Part shown: positions 8,179 through 16,212 of the stretch, in pieces | How positions within the stretch are numbered: position 1 is the stretch's first letter | Layout: every line of letters begins with the position of its first letter | NCBI GenBank assembly: GCA_012514615.1 | Contig: JAAYZY010000418.1 | Coordinates: forward strand, 1 to 17,322 | DNA: 17,322 nt | Direction: 5' to 3' | From: Chloroflexota bacterium | Lineage (GTDB): Bacteria; Chloroflexota; Anaerolineae; DTPP01 | Made by a program: the position numbers and the translations under genes | Notes under the pieces: model-generated | Database searches by the model: none | Told to the model about the DNA's origin: nothing | The model's input: the letters and a program-made list of their open reading frames with translations, nothing else

Positions 8179-11100
8179 TCATGGCCAATCCCGTTGGATC
8201 ATGGGCAAGTAGTGGTAGATGGGAACAGGCGTATTCGTCGGCGTGCGCGTGATCGTCGGCGTCAGCGTCACCGTAGGCGTGAGCGTGGGCGTACGGGTGA
8301 ACGTAGGCGTGCGCGTCGGCGTGGCCGTGGTGGTGGGCGTGGCCGTAGGCGTGGTGTCGAAGAGCCCGAAGCTCACCTGGTTCACCGTGCCCGAGAGCAC
8401 CACCGCCCAGATCGTCTGCGGGGTGGTGGCGATCCAGCTGGCCCCCGGCAAGGTCACCATGACGCGGTAGGTCTCTGGAACAAGGTCGTGGAAGGCGTAG
8501 CTGCCGTCCGACAGCGTCACGGTGTTGTCCTTGGGTGTGCCATCCATCTCCAGCAGCGACACCTGCACCCCGCCAAGGCCCAGCTCGTCGGGGTCGCGGT
8601 GCAGGTTGCGGTTCAGGTCCAGGTAGACTACACCTGCGATCTCGCCGGTGGTCAGGGTAGCGGTGGCCGTGGGCGTGGCCGTGGCCGTAGGCGTGGCGGT
8701 AGCCGTGGGTGTAGCCGTCCACGGGGGTGTAGCCGTGGGCGTGGCCGTGGCTGTGGGGGTGGGCGGCGGGACGTAGTATTCCACCACCAGCCGCGGGCGC
8801 TGCTCCGGCAGCACCCACTCTGACGAGTAGAACCCGTAGGTCACCGCCCCATCGGTGCCGAAGATGAGGACGCCCTGGTTGCTGGTGGGGTTGGTCACCC
8901 ACTGCTGGGCAGCGGCGGTCACATCCCACTCGTAGGCCTGGTTGGGCCGATCGATGACCGTGGCATCCATCTCCGAAAGCGAGCGGTCGCTGGCAGAGTT
9001 GCACCCCGGCACCGCCCAGTTGGCGCCAGAGGTGGCCTTCTTCCAGGTGGCCTGCATCTCCACCCACGGCCGGTAGACGGCGTAGACCTTGGCCGTGACC
9101 GAGCGCACCACATCTTGGGTCTCGTTGGCGTGGAGCTGCAGCGTAGCCCCGGTCACCACAGCGTTGCTGGGGATCTGAGAGACGTCGAACCGCAGCAGCG
9201 GCCGGCGCACCCCAGTGCCCCGCAAGCTCATGTACCAGAGGCTGCCGTAGTTGACATCCGGATCGTACTCGTGCAGGTAGGTGTCGTCGGCGTTGGTCAA
9301 GATGACGGTGGTCGGCACAGGCGGCCGTGTGGCAGTGGGCGTGGCGGTGATGCCGGTAGGCGTGTGGGTGGGCGTCAGCACCGTGCCAGTGACCGTGGGC
9401 GTGGCCGTGGCCGAGGCGACCCCGTAGGTAATGAACAGCGTCGGCCGTTCCTGCGGGGCGTACCACTCGCGGGTGAGGATCTCGTAGGTGACAGCCGCTC
9501 CGCTGCCCACCAGCAACAGGCCGTGGTTGCCAGCCGGGTTGCTGGCCCACTCTTGCACCGCCGCGGTCACGTCGAAGCTGAACGACGCCCCTGCTGGGGT
9601 GAACTGCCCACTGGTCAGCTCCGTGAGGTCGCGGTCGCCCACGCCGTTGCAGCCAGTCAGGGCCCAGGTCTGTGCCGATGTGGCTCGGTTCCAGGTGGCC
9701 TGCATCTCCACCCAAGGCCGCCGCACCTGGTAGACCTGTACGTTGGCTGAGCGGTCGGCCGGGTCTGGCGTGCCAGTGGGGACAACCCTCAGCGTAGCCG
9801 AGCTGACCACCGCCCCTGGCGGTAGTTGGCTCACGTCGAAGCGCAGCAGCAGCCGCTTGGAGCCGCCAGCCCGAAGCTGCATCTTCCACAGGTTGCCGTA
9901 GTTGGCGTCGGGATCATACTGGTGGATGTAGGTATCGGCCACCGATTGTACCTGCACCGTGGTCTGCTGCGCTGTGGCCGTGGGTGAAGGCGTCCAGGTG
10001 GCGGTGGGGGTGCCAATACCCGGCGTGGTGGTTGCCGTAGGCGTAGCGGTTGGCCCCGGCGGCAGGTAGGCCACCACCAAAGTGGGGTACTGCAGGGCGT
10101 CGCCCCACTCGCTGGTGTAGAACTCGTAGGTCACCGTGCCGCCGGTGCCGTTGAGGAGCAGGCCGTGGTTGGCGGCCGGGTCGCTCACCCAGGTCTGCAC
10201 CAGCGACGTGACGTCCCAGTCGAACGACGAGTTGGGCGCGTTCACTGTGGTCGTCGCCGCCGGCGAGAAGTCTCGGTCGCTCACCCCATTGCAGCCCGAC
10301 GCGCCCCAGGCGATGCCGGTGTTGGCCTCGTTCCAGGTGGCCCCCATTTCAGCCCAGGGGCGCAGCACGCGGTAGACCTCCACGGCGCTGCTGCGGCCCG
10401 CCGGTTCCTGCGTCTCGTTGGTGAAGAGGCGCAAGGTCGCCGAGAGGATCGTGGCCCCTTGCGGCACATCGGCCAGGTTGAAGCGGACCATGGGCCGCTT
10501 GGCCCCGCCGGCGCGCAGGGTCATCTTCCACATGTAGCCGTAGTTCACCGTGGGGTCATATTCATAGATGTAGGTATCGTCGGTGGCCCCGCGGATGGTG
10601 ACGGTGCGCGGCGTGGGCGTATTGGTGGGCGTCCGGGTGATGGTGGGCGTGGGCGTCAGCGTCGGCGACGGCGACGGCGTCTCCGAAGGGGTAGGCGTCT
10701 CGGTGGGCGGCGTGCCGGTCAAGGTAGGCGTGGGCGTCGTCGTGGTCGTCAGGGTCGGCGAGGGAGTGGGCGTGTCGGTGGGCGCCGGCGTCTCCGTCGG
10801 CGTGGGCGAAAGCGTCGGGGTAGGCGTAGGCACCGAAAGGACGATGGCCGAGGCCGGGCTGTCGTTGGCCGTGTCCACCGTCAGGCTGGCCCGGCCCAGG
10901 CCTCCGCCCTGCGCCTCCAGCAGCACGTGGTCGCCGCTTGACGAGTAGGAGAAGTAGCTGGCCAGGTCCCCTGTGCGGGCGCTGCGCAGGTTGGCGAACC
11001 AATAGCCGGTGTCGGCCACCAGCGACGACATCAGCCCCGACTGCCCCCCGCTGCCGGAGCCGTCGTTGTCTTGCACCCGGATGTAGACGATGGAGCCCTC

Positions 11101-11553
11101 GGCGTGGGTCGCCCCATCGCTCTGGTAAACCAACCCCCACACCGCGTCGGAGGTGGGCGGCGATAGCGTGGGCCCGGTGGCGGTGGTGTGGTGCGCCCCG
11201 CCGTTGTCGCTCACCGTACCGCCGCTCACCACATCGTAGTAGTAGGTGGTGGAGGGCGCCAGGCCGGTGACCGCCACGTAGTGCGTCCGCCCCACGTAGC
11301 TGGCCCCGCGCACATCGTAGGCCACCTCGCCCAAGGCCGGGGAGGCGCCGTAGCGCACCTCGCCGCTGGATGGTTCATCGGTCACCCACGAAATCACGAA
11401 GTAGATGTCGCGCGCGTTGCTGACGCGCACATCGCTGATCTGCGGGGCCAGGTTGGCCGACACCGGCCGCCCCGTCAGGGCCCCAGCCAGCAGGATCATC
11501 CCCGCCAGCGCCACCGTCAGACTGAGCGCAACCCCCGACATCCCTCGCTTCAT
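8179..11553 (-). CDS. Gene B: secreted scaffold protein with three CBM96-like repeats
   Basis: A 1124-aa exported protein with no catalytic domain that I can recognise. The ATG at 11553 is chosen because AGGGGA lies 7 nt upstream; a GTG five codons earlier would place that site inside the gene. Parts, approximate residues: signal peptide 1-33 (cut after VSA); FN3-like plus second beta module 35-235, closely similar to the head of gene A; Thr/Pro linker 242-318; three DNRLRE/CBM96-like repeats at 317-502, 530-711 and 747-929, each beginning DTYI/L..YDP..NYG and each with an ATWN..(T)S/G...GCN segment; SdrD_B-like module 967-1064 with [12 protein letters not shown], a likely Ca2+ site; Thr/Pro linker; tail [16 protein letters not shown]96-like modules bind polysaccharides in characterised relatives. 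The likely role is a non-catalytic surface or secreted binding protein. It lies between genes C and A on the same strand. Confidence 0.85.
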   Translation of the reverse strand: MKRGMSGVALSLTVALAGMILLAGALTGRPVSANLAPQISDVRVSNARDIYFVISWVTDEPSSGEVRYGASPALGEVAYDVRGASYVGRTHYVAVTGLAPSTTYYYDVVSGGTVSDNGGAHHTTATGPTLSPPTSDAVWGLVYQSDGATHAEGSIVYIRVQDNDGSGSGGQSGLMSSLVADTGYWFANLRSARTGDLASYFSYSSSGDHVLLEAQGGGLGRASLTVDTANDSPASAIVLSVPTPTPTLSPTPTETPAPTDTPTPSPTLTTTTTPTPTLTGTPPTETPTPSETPSPSPTLTPTPTITRTPTNTPTPRTVTIRGATDDTYIYEYDPTVNYGYMWKMTLRAGGAKRPMVRFNLADVPQGATILSATLRLFTNETQEPAGRSSAVEVYRVLRPWAEMGATWNEANTGIAWGASGCNGVSDRDFSPAATTTVNAPNSSFDWDVTSLVQTWVSDPAANHGLLLNGTGGTVTYEFYTSEWGDALQYPTLVVAYLPPGPTATPTATTTPGIGTPTATWTPSPTATAQQTTVQVQSVADTYIHQYDPDANYGNLWKMQLRAGGSKRLLLRFDVSQLPPGAVVSSATLRVVPTGTPDPADRSANVQVYQVRRPWVEMQATWNRATSAQTWALTGCNGVGDRDLTELTSGQFTPAGASFSFDVTAAVQEWASNPAGNHGLLLVGSGAAVTYEILTREWYAPQERPTLFITYGVASATATPTVTGTVLTPTHTPTGITATPTATRPPVPTTVILTNADDTYLHEYDPDVNYGSLWYMSLRGTGVRRPLLRFDVSQIPSNAVVTGATLQLHANETQDVVRSVTAKVYAVYRPWVEMQATWKKATSGANWAVPGCNSASDRSLSEMDATVIDRPNQAYEWDVTAAAQQWVTNPTSNQGVLIFGTDGAVTYGFYSSEWVLPEQRPRLVVEYYVPPPTPTATATPTATPPWTATPTATATPTATATPTATATLTTGEIAGVVYLDLNRNLHRDPDELGLGGVQVSLLEMDGTPKDNTVTLSDGSYAFHDLVPETYRVMVTLPGASWIATTPQTIWAVVLSGTVNQVSFGLFDTTPTATPTTTATPTRTPTFTRTPTLTPTVTLTPTITRTPTNTPVPIYHYLPMIQRDWP
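8182..8217 (-). other. C-terminal YLPM motif of gene B
   Basis: The last 12 residues, [12 protein letters not shown], follow directly after a Thr/Pro linker and end the protein. A closely similar hydrophobic-basic motif, FLPLMLK, is found inside gene A at 4014-4034, also between Thr/Pro linkers. From memory, many PT-rich secreted Chloroflexota proteins end in YLPLhh(K/R). Function as a sorting or anchoring signal is inference. Confidence 0.5.
8218..8360. repeat. C-terminal Thr/Pro linker of gene B
   Basis: Codes for about 46 residues of TPT, TRT and TAT units just before the YLPM tail. The plus strand shows GTAGGCGT and GTCGGCGT repeats. This is the typical spacer between the last folded module and the C-terminal motif. 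Confidence 0.7.
8768..10605 (-). repeat. Three tandem CBM96-like modules in gene B
   Basis: Three units of about 180 codons lie at roughly 10055-10605, 9420-9965 and 8768-9318, separated by Thr/Pro linkers. Each carries the same landmarks in order: DTYI/L, YDP..NYG, RFD/N, ATWN or ATWK, GCNG/S, a DV(T)..(V)QTW/EWA segment, and a closing TL(V/F)..Y strand. Similarity at the DNA level is visible, so recombination between units is possible. Related single modules occur twice in gene A. Confidence 0.7.
10600..10835. repeat. First Thr/Pro linker of gene B, with a G-quadruplex motif
   Basis: Codes for about 75 residues of TPT/TET/SPT units between the FN3-like head and the first CBM96-like module. 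Plus-strand units are GTGGGCGT and GTCGGCGT. At 10627-10653 four GGG runs have loops of 5, 7 and 3 nt, matching the canonical G3N1-7 pattern on the template strand of gene B. Confidence 0.7.
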
Positions 11554-11610
11554 CTTGGCTCCCCTCACTTGCTTCTGTGAAACACCCCTACGCCAGGGTC
11601 AGACGAGCGA

Positions 11611-11634
11611 GGCACGGCGGCTGCCCGCCATGCC
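11611..11634 (-). other. Hairpin between genes C and B
   Basis: Arms GGCACGGCGG (11611-11620) and CCGCCATGCC (11625-11634) pair over 10 bp with one G-U wobble on the minus-strand RNA and a 4-nt loop. It begins 45 nt after the stop codon of gene C and has no T tract, so it looks more like a partial terminator or a 3'-end stabiliser than a full stop. I see no clear promoter in the 125-nt gap, so gene B probably depends on readthrough from gene C. Confidence 0.4.
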
Positions 11635-11678
11635 AAGCCCACGCAGATCGAACCTGGCAGCGCCCGACCGCCCCCGCC

Positions 11679-13964
11679 CTAGGGGATGAAGGTGCTGGGG
11701 CTGCCGCTCTTGACGAAGTACGCGCTCCCCTTCTCGATGTTGAAGTTGTTGAAGCGCGGGAAGTTCAGGGTGAAATCCCAGCCGCCGTTGTACCAGCGGT
11801 CCACCTCCAGGGCGTTGCCGCCCTGCCCGTTGATGCCATCCATCAGCGACCAGGCGGTGTAGCCGCTGCTGCTGGGCACGGCCACCAGGTTCCAGCCGGT
11901 CCCTAGGCTCAGGGCCACCGGCGAGTAGACCGGTTCGCCGCTCAGCGTCAGGGTGCTAGGGCCGTTGGCCTTGACGAAGTAGCCCTTGCCCAGGTCGATG
12001 CTGAAGTTGGGGTACGGGCCGCCCAAGAGGTAGGGCCCCCAGTCCACCAGCTCGGGGATCCAGCGGTCCACCTCCGTGGCGCTGCCGCCCTGGGAGTTGA
12101 TCAGGTTGAGCAGGCTCTGGGCGGTGAGGGGTGTGCTCGGCGTCACCGGCAGCGAGATCAGGTTCCAGCCGTAGTGCAGCGGGATCTGCACCTCCGTGGC
12201 CCCCTGGCGCTTGGCCACCTCCACGAAGTGGATCCACTCGTTGCCGTCGGAGAGGCAGTTGATGCGCAGGTCGGCTGGGTAGGTGCCGGCGTTGCCCGCC
12301 AACGAATCGTTGAGGCGAGCATCGTCCATGAGGAACATGGCCCGCTTCCAGGTCTTGGTGTTGCCCTTCTGCACAAAGGCGTCGCCGGAGCCCACCGGCA
12401 CGGCGGCCTTCAACCCGCCAGTGGAGTCGTATTCCAGGGACCAGCGGTCGGTGCCCATGTCGAAGTAGGTGACGGTCACCGAGATGGCGTTGGCGCCCTC
12501 GAAGATGTAGCCGTTGTCCACGTCCAGCCACATGTAGGGGTTGCCAGTGTTCTGGTCGGTGCGCCGCACCACCCAGCTTTCCTTGAAGGCCCCCAACTGC
12601 GTGTTGGTGGCCGGCGCGGTGCAGGCCACGTTGCGGTTGCCGTTGAGGTCGATGCAGCTGTTGGTGCTGTTGATCTCAGGCACCGTATCGCCGCCAGGGA
12701 TGTTGTCGCGCTGGTAGAGCCAGAAGTTGTAGTTGCCCCACTGGGGGTAGTAGCTGGCCCCGTAGTACGGCTCGCGGTGCTCCCGCATGGCCACCCAAAC
12801 GCTGGGCGTGGTGGCCTTAGAAGCGCCCACCCACGGCCGGGCCCAATCCATCACGTCCAAGTTGGCCGTCTTGGGTGTGCCCGCCCCATCCATGAACAGC
12901 TCCTTGGCCAAGCGGAAGTAGTCCACGTGCTTGTCTAGCCCGTTGATGAGGCCCCAGTAGAGCTCGGTGCTGTTGGGCAGCATGTACTCGTAGGTCTCAA
13001 AGGCGATGGGCACGGTATCGCTGTAGTGAATCACCTGGTCGAAGAAGCCGTCGCAGGCATCGGGGTTGGCCGCGCACTCCGGCGTGTTCTTGATGGCGTT
13101 GTTCCAGTCGGCGAAGAGGCCGTTCAGCGAGAGCCCCACGCCCCGCTGGGCGGCGTAGCCACGGAAGAGCGGCCGCTCCCACGTCCCCCGGTAGAAGGGG
13201 GCCGACTGCAGCAGCAGCGGCTTCTGCAGCACCCCACCGTCGCTGAAGGCGTCGATGTAGATCTGGGTGACAGCGTTGACCGCGCCCACCCAGCCCAGGG
13301 CGCTCAGGCCGGCGCTCTGCATCGCCTCGTCGTGCAGGTCGTCGCAGGGCTTCGTCTCGCCGTAGATGCCCTGGCCGATGCCGATCCAGGCCACGCGGGC
13401 GTCGTTGCGGTACCGCGCCGCGAAGGCGTTCACGAACGTGCGGTAGCGGTCCTGATAGGTAGTGCACCAGTAGGCCGGGACGCGCCACGTGCCCGACGCC
13501 GGGCACCAGGGCTGATCGGGGGCTCCGTAGGTGCAGGGGAGGTTCACCACAGCGGTGGGGGCTTCCGTCCACACCCAGGCCGGCACAGCGCTGCCGCCGG
13601 CCAGCACACCGTTGTAGGTGCTCAGGGTGATGGCCGCCGGTTTGCCCTCGGCTGCCTCGGCAGCCAGCCAGTCATCCACCACGTCCCAGCGGTAGAAGCC
13701 CTTCTCTGGGTTGAGCTGCTCCCAGTAGAAGGTGCGCATCCCGCCGTCGAGACGGTAAAGCTCTTTGTCGTAGTTCTGCGAATCGCCGGCCAGGTAGATG
13801 CCGGGATCGCCGGACGCTGGCACAGCCTCGGCTTCCACGTCGCTTCCCGACGGCGCGTCCTCGTCGGCCAGCGCGCCGCCCGGCCAGGCCAGCAGCGCTG
13901 CCGCCAACAGCAGCACTGCCGCCAACCCTGCACCCCCACGCACCCCACGTCGCCATACTGACAT
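11679..13964 (-). CDS. Gene C: secreted putative glycosidase with C-terminal GWN repeats
   Basis: A 761-aa exported protein. The ATG at 13964 is preceded by AGGGAGA. Residues 1-33 are a signal peptide ending ALA. The TIM-barrel-like core runs from about 50 to 425 (starts [30 protein letters not shown]) with candidate catalytic Glu203 (GIYGETKP) and Glu323 (PIAFETYEYML), 120 residues apart. A beta domain (about 429-588, CIDLNGNRN ... [10 protein letters not shown]) follows. The C-terminus has two tandem repeats of about 80 residues (from about 596 and 686), each with GWNL, an INxQGG and EVDRW segment, and a YFVK strand. The core and beta domain match gene A closely by eye. Likely an extracellular polysaccharide hydrolase; GH family and substrate are not assigned, and DUF4832-like proteins with a GEW motif are an alternative relative. 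First gene of the three-gene unit, with its own promoter at 14049-14077. Confidence 0.83.
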   Translation of the reverse strand: MSVWRRGVRGGAGLAAVLLLAAALLAWPGGALADEDAPSGSDVEAEAVPASGDPGIYLAGDSQNYDKELYRLDGGMRTFYWEQLNPEKGFYRWDVVDDWLAAEAAEGKPAAITLSTYNGVLAGGSAVPAWVWTEAPTAVVNLPCTYGAPDQPWCPASGTWRVPAYWCTTYQDRYRTFVNAFAARYRNDARVAWIGIGQGIYGETKPCDDLHDEAMQSAGLSALGWVGAVNAVTQIYIDAFSDGGVLQKPLLLQSAPFYRGTWERPLFRGYAAQRGVGLSLNGLFADWNNAIKNTPECAANPDACDGFFDQVIHYSDTVPIAFETYEYMLPNSTELYWGLINGLDKHVDYFRLAKELFMDGAGTPKTANLDVMDWARPWVGASKATTPSVWVAMREHREPYYGASYYPQWGNYNFWLYQRDNIPGGDTVPEINSTNSCIDLNGNRNVACTAPATNTQLGAFKESWVVRRTDQNTGNPYMWLDVDNGYIFEGANAISVTVTYFDMGTDRWSLEYDSTGGLKAAVPVGSGDAFVQKGNTKTWKRAMFLMDDARLNDSLAGNAGTYPADLRINCLSDGNEWIHFVEVAKRQGATEVQIPLHYGWNLISLPVTPSTPLTAQSLLNLINSQGGSATEVDRWIPELVDWGPYLLGGPYPNFSIDLGKGYFVKANGPSTLTLSGEPVYSPVALSLGTGWNLVAVPSSSGYTAWSLMDGINGQGGNALEVDRWYNGGWDFTLNFPRFNNFNIEKGSAYFVKSGSPSTFIP
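11690..12180 (-). repeat. Two tandem GWN modules at the end of gene C
   Basis: Two units of about 80 codons (roughly 11960-12180 and 11690-11910) share GWNLxxxP, a helix with LLxxIN or LMDGIN, QGGxATEVDRW or QGGNALEVDRW, and a closing F(S/N)I(D/E)xGKGYFVK-type strand. No Thr/Pro linker separates them from the beta domain. Confidence 0.65.
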
Positions 13965-14048
13965 CGTCTATCTCCCTCTACAGGCCCAACTCGTTTCCCG
14001 AGCCGCGGGCCAGTTGCCCTGTCTTTTCACTTCCCTGAGCGATGTGCG

Positions 14049-14077
14049 ATGATAACACAAAGGAACCTGTTTGGCAA
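14049..14077 (-). promoter_or_regulatory. Promoter of the C-B-A unit
   Basis: On the minus strand TTGCCA (14072-14077) and TATCAT (14049-14054) are separated by 17 bp. Each hexamer has one mismatch to the sigma70-type consensus. The transcript would start near 14042, giving a leader of about 78 nt before the ATG at 13964. It lies in the 154-nt gap after the methyltransferase gene. Confidence 0.65.
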
Positions 14078-14096
14078 CACCACATTTCCGCGCTAG

Positions 14097-14123
14097 GGTG
14101 AGGTGCACCTCCGCGCCCTCACC
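14097..14123. other. Palindrome/hairpin at the end of the methyltransferase gene
   Basis: GAGGTGCACCTC (14100-14111) is a perfect 12-bp palindrome. The alternative pair GGTGAGG (14097-14103) and CCTCACC (14117-14123) forms a 7-bp stem around it and overlaps the stop codon of the methyltransferase gene. It lies 20 nt upstream of the -35 box for gene C. It could be an operator or a weak terminator; there is no T tract. Confidence 0.35.
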
Positions 14124-15165
14124 GGGGGGCCGGCACGGCGAAGGCTTGCAGCTCCGTATGCGCCAAGCGCCAGTTCCACCAGGCATCCAGCGGGGCGCAG
14201 GCCAGCTCCAGGCTCCGCCGCAGCAGCCGCTTGCCCCAATCGGCCCAGCGCGGTTCGCCCTCCCGACGCCGCAGGCCCGGCCAGCGCGCCCCCCAGATCA
14301 TCCACAGGTCTCGCCCCAACGAGCCCCAGGTGCGCCACGCCGCCACCCCGAAGCCGGCTCGCTCCAGCATGGCCGCCAGCGTCTCCCGGGTGAAGTAGGT
14401 CAGGTGCAGCGGCGGGATCAGCCACCAGACCGGCCGGAAGAGGCGCATACGCAGCCCTTCCAGATCGTTGGGCACCTGCACCCACAGCAGCCCTTGGGGC
14501 CGCAGCACCCGCCGGGCCTCCTGCAAGAGCGCCAGCGGCTCCTCCACGTGCTCCAACAGCTCCCGCATCACCACCAAGTCGAAGCTGCCTGGCGGCAAGC
14601 CGGCCGACTGCAGGTCGCCCTGCACCACCGGCAGCCCCAGCGTCTCCTGGGCCTGGCGTGCGGCGTAGGGCGAGAGCTCCACCCCCTGCACCGACCAGCC
14701 CAGGGCCCGGCCAGCATCCAGCAGGTAGCCAGCGCCGCAGCCCACATCCAGCAACCGAGGTTGGGCCGCCAGGCCGCCCTGCTGCCGCCAGACCGCCGCC
14801 ATACGCCGCAGGGCGGCCTGGTGCGTCTGCCGCGCCCGACGGCGCAGCCGTGGCGAGGCGAGTGTGGCTGTGTGGCCGGCCGTTCCACCGCTGTGAATGT
14901 TCGTGGGGAAAGCCCCGGCGGTGAAATAGGTCTCGTCGTAGAGTCTGGCCACCTCGGCCGCCGTGGGCCGGGGGCTCACAAAGGCCAGCCCGCATTCGGC
15001 GCAGCGCACAACGCGGTAGACGGCGACGCCCTCTTCAGCCGGCGGCGGCTGGGCAGTGGCCACGTTGTCGGCCTCACGCCGGTAGTACAACGGCTGCTGC
15101 TGGCAGCTGCCGCAGAGCGCACAGGGCGCTGCCCCGGGCGCGGGGCGTGGGGTCCCTTGCTCCAT
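14119..15165 (-). CDS. Zinc-ribbon class I SAM-dependent methyltransferase
   Basis: A 348-residue cytoplasmic methyltransferase. The N-terminus holds a four-Cys zinc ribbon (CALC at 14-17 and CAEC about 40 residues later, followed by GLAFVSPRP), which is typical of the Methyltransf_23-type enzymes found in glycan clusters. The Rossmann fold follows: motif I LLDVGCGAGYLLDAG with an acidic end VQGVELSP, then GDLQSAGLPPGSFDLVV and LLEHVEEPLALLQEARRVLRP. A region with HLTYFTRETL fits the usual C-terminal part. The acceptor is probably a sugar hydroxyl or amino-sugar group on a glycan or its precursor, but nothing here fixes it. The ATG at 15165 has only a weak ribosome site. It lies 60 nt after the dehydrogenase gene, so it could be the last gene of the glycan operon. 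Confidence 0.8.
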   Translation of the reverse strand: MEQGTPRPAPGAAPCALCGSCQQQPLYYRREADNVATAQPPPAEEGVAVYRVVRCAECGLAFVSPRPTAAEVARLYDETYFTAGAFPTNIHSGGTAGHTATLASPRLRRRARQTHQAALRRMAAVWRQQGGLAAQPRLLDVGCGAGYLLDAGRALGWSVQGVELSPYAARQAQETLGLPVVQGDLQSAGLPPGSFDLVVMRELLEHVEEPLALLQEARRVLRPQGLLWVQVPNDLEGLRMRLFRPVWWLIPPLHLTYFTRETLAAMLERAGFGVAAWRTWGSLGRDLWMIWGARWPGLRRREGEPRWADWGKRLLRRSLELACAPLDAWWNWRLAHTELQAFAVPAPR

Positions 15166-15225
15166 ACCGAACCTACACTCTCATGACGGAATACCGGGGC
15201 CGGCGATTCGCGGCCAGCCCACCAT

Positions 15226-16212
15226 CTACACCCGAACCGCTTGGCGATTCAGCCCCGATTCTACCATCTTCTGGGCCAAGAAGACGGCCCGCAGACCCTC
15301 TTCGCCGCCCACCAACGGCTCGCGCCCCTCGCGCACCGAGGCGATGAACTCTTCCAGCTCCGCCCGCAGCGGTTCCTTGCGGCGCACCCCGTGCTTCACC
15401 ATCTTGCCTTCGGCCACCCCCATGATGGCCGCCAGGCGGTCCCAATGGTTGTTGGTATAGTCGTTCTCATAGAAGAAGAGCTCTTGGGTCAGGTAGTTGA
15501 CCACGAACAGCCCCCGCTCGCCGATGATGGAGAGCTGGCGGATCTTGGTGGGCGTCAGCCAGTTGATGTCCAGCACGCCCACCGCGCCGCTGGCGAACTT
15601 CAGCACCCCCGACAGCAGGTCCTCGTGGCTGGGGTGAATGGCCCGCTGCGTCTCCGCGTAGAGGCTCTCCACCGCAGACTCGGCCAAATACTCCATCACG
15701 TTCAGCTCGTGGGTGGCCAGATCGAAGACCACGCCCACATCCTCGATGCGCGAGGGGAAGGGCCCGACCCGCCGGGCGTGGAGTTGGAAGATGCGCCCAA
15801 GGTCGCCGGCCTCCAGCCGCTCCCGCAGGGCCAGCACCGCCGGGTTGAAACGCTCGATGTGCCCCACGGCCAGGCGCACGTCGGCGGTTCGCGCCGCCTC
15901 GATGATGGAGCGCCCTTCCTCCAGCGACGAGGCCAGCGGCTTCTCCACAAAGACGTGCGTGCCTGCCGCTGCCGCCTCCCGCGCCACTTGGCCGTGCAGC
16001 GCCGTGGGCACCACAACGGAGACCACGTCCGGGGCCTCGCGCGCCAACATCTCTCGATAGTCGGCGTACGGCCGCACCTTGTAGATATCGGCCACGGGCA
16101 CCGCCCGCGCCGGGTCCGCCACCGCCACCAGCTCCGTCTCTTCCATCTCGGCGAAGACCCGGGCGTGGTTCTTGCCCATGGACCCCACGCCGATGACCGC
16201 AGCACGAATCAT
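15226..16212 (-). CDS. Gfo/Idh/MocA oxidoreductase, WbpB/WlbA-like sugar dehydrogenase
   Basis: A 328-residue NAD(P)-dependent oxidoreductase. Residues 1-120 form the nucleotide-binding Rossmann domain (AAVIGVGSMGKNHARV; the family EKP motif in VFVEKPLAS; GHIERFNPA). The C-terminal alpha/beta domain includes DVGVVFDLATHELNVMEYL, which holds a conserved Asp and His used in family catalysis. Similarity of this pattern and the neighbouring acetyltransferase point to the WbpB/WlbA step, oxidation of UDP-GlcNAcA at C3 to a 3-keto sugar on the way to UDP-2,3-diacetamido-uronic acid. No WbpE-like aminotransferase is visible in the window, so the assignment is partial. The ATG at 16212 overlaps the acetyltransferase stop by 4 nt (ATGA) and is preceded by GGAGGAG. 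Cytosolic; other sugar dehydrogenases of the same fold are possible. Confidence 0.85.
   Translation of the reverse strand: MIRAAVIGVGSMGKNHARVFAEMEETELVAVADPARAVPVADIYKVRPYADYREMLAREAPDVVSVVVPTALHGQVAREAAAAGTHVFVEKPLASSLEEGRSIIEAARTADVRLAVGHIERFNPAVLALRERLEAGDLGRIFQLHARRVGPFPSRIEDVGVVFDLATHELNVMEYLAESAVESLYAETQRAIHPSHEDLLSGVLKFASGAVGVLDINWLTPTKIRQLSIIGERGLFVVNYLTQELFFYENDYTNNHWDRLAAIMGVAEGKMVKHGVRRKEPLRAELEEFIASVREGREPLVGGEEGLRAVFLAQKMVESGLNRQAVRV

Noticed and set aside
8132..9889. Minus-strand ORF of 585 aa inside gene B
   Set aside because: Same strand as gene B but shifted by one frame. It contains only His, Gly and Arg-rich text with no domain, while gene B is continuous in its own frame.
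10600..10835. Possible CRISPR array or true satellite in the GTGGGCGT-rich stretches
   Set aside because: Units are short (6 bp), variable and in frame with a Thr/Pro linker; there are no regular unique spacers.
15166..15225. Possible promoter or terminator between the dehydrogenase and methyltransferase genes
   Set aside because: Only a short GGCCG/CGGCC stem is present, with no convincing -35/-10 pair, so a shared transcript is the simpler reading.
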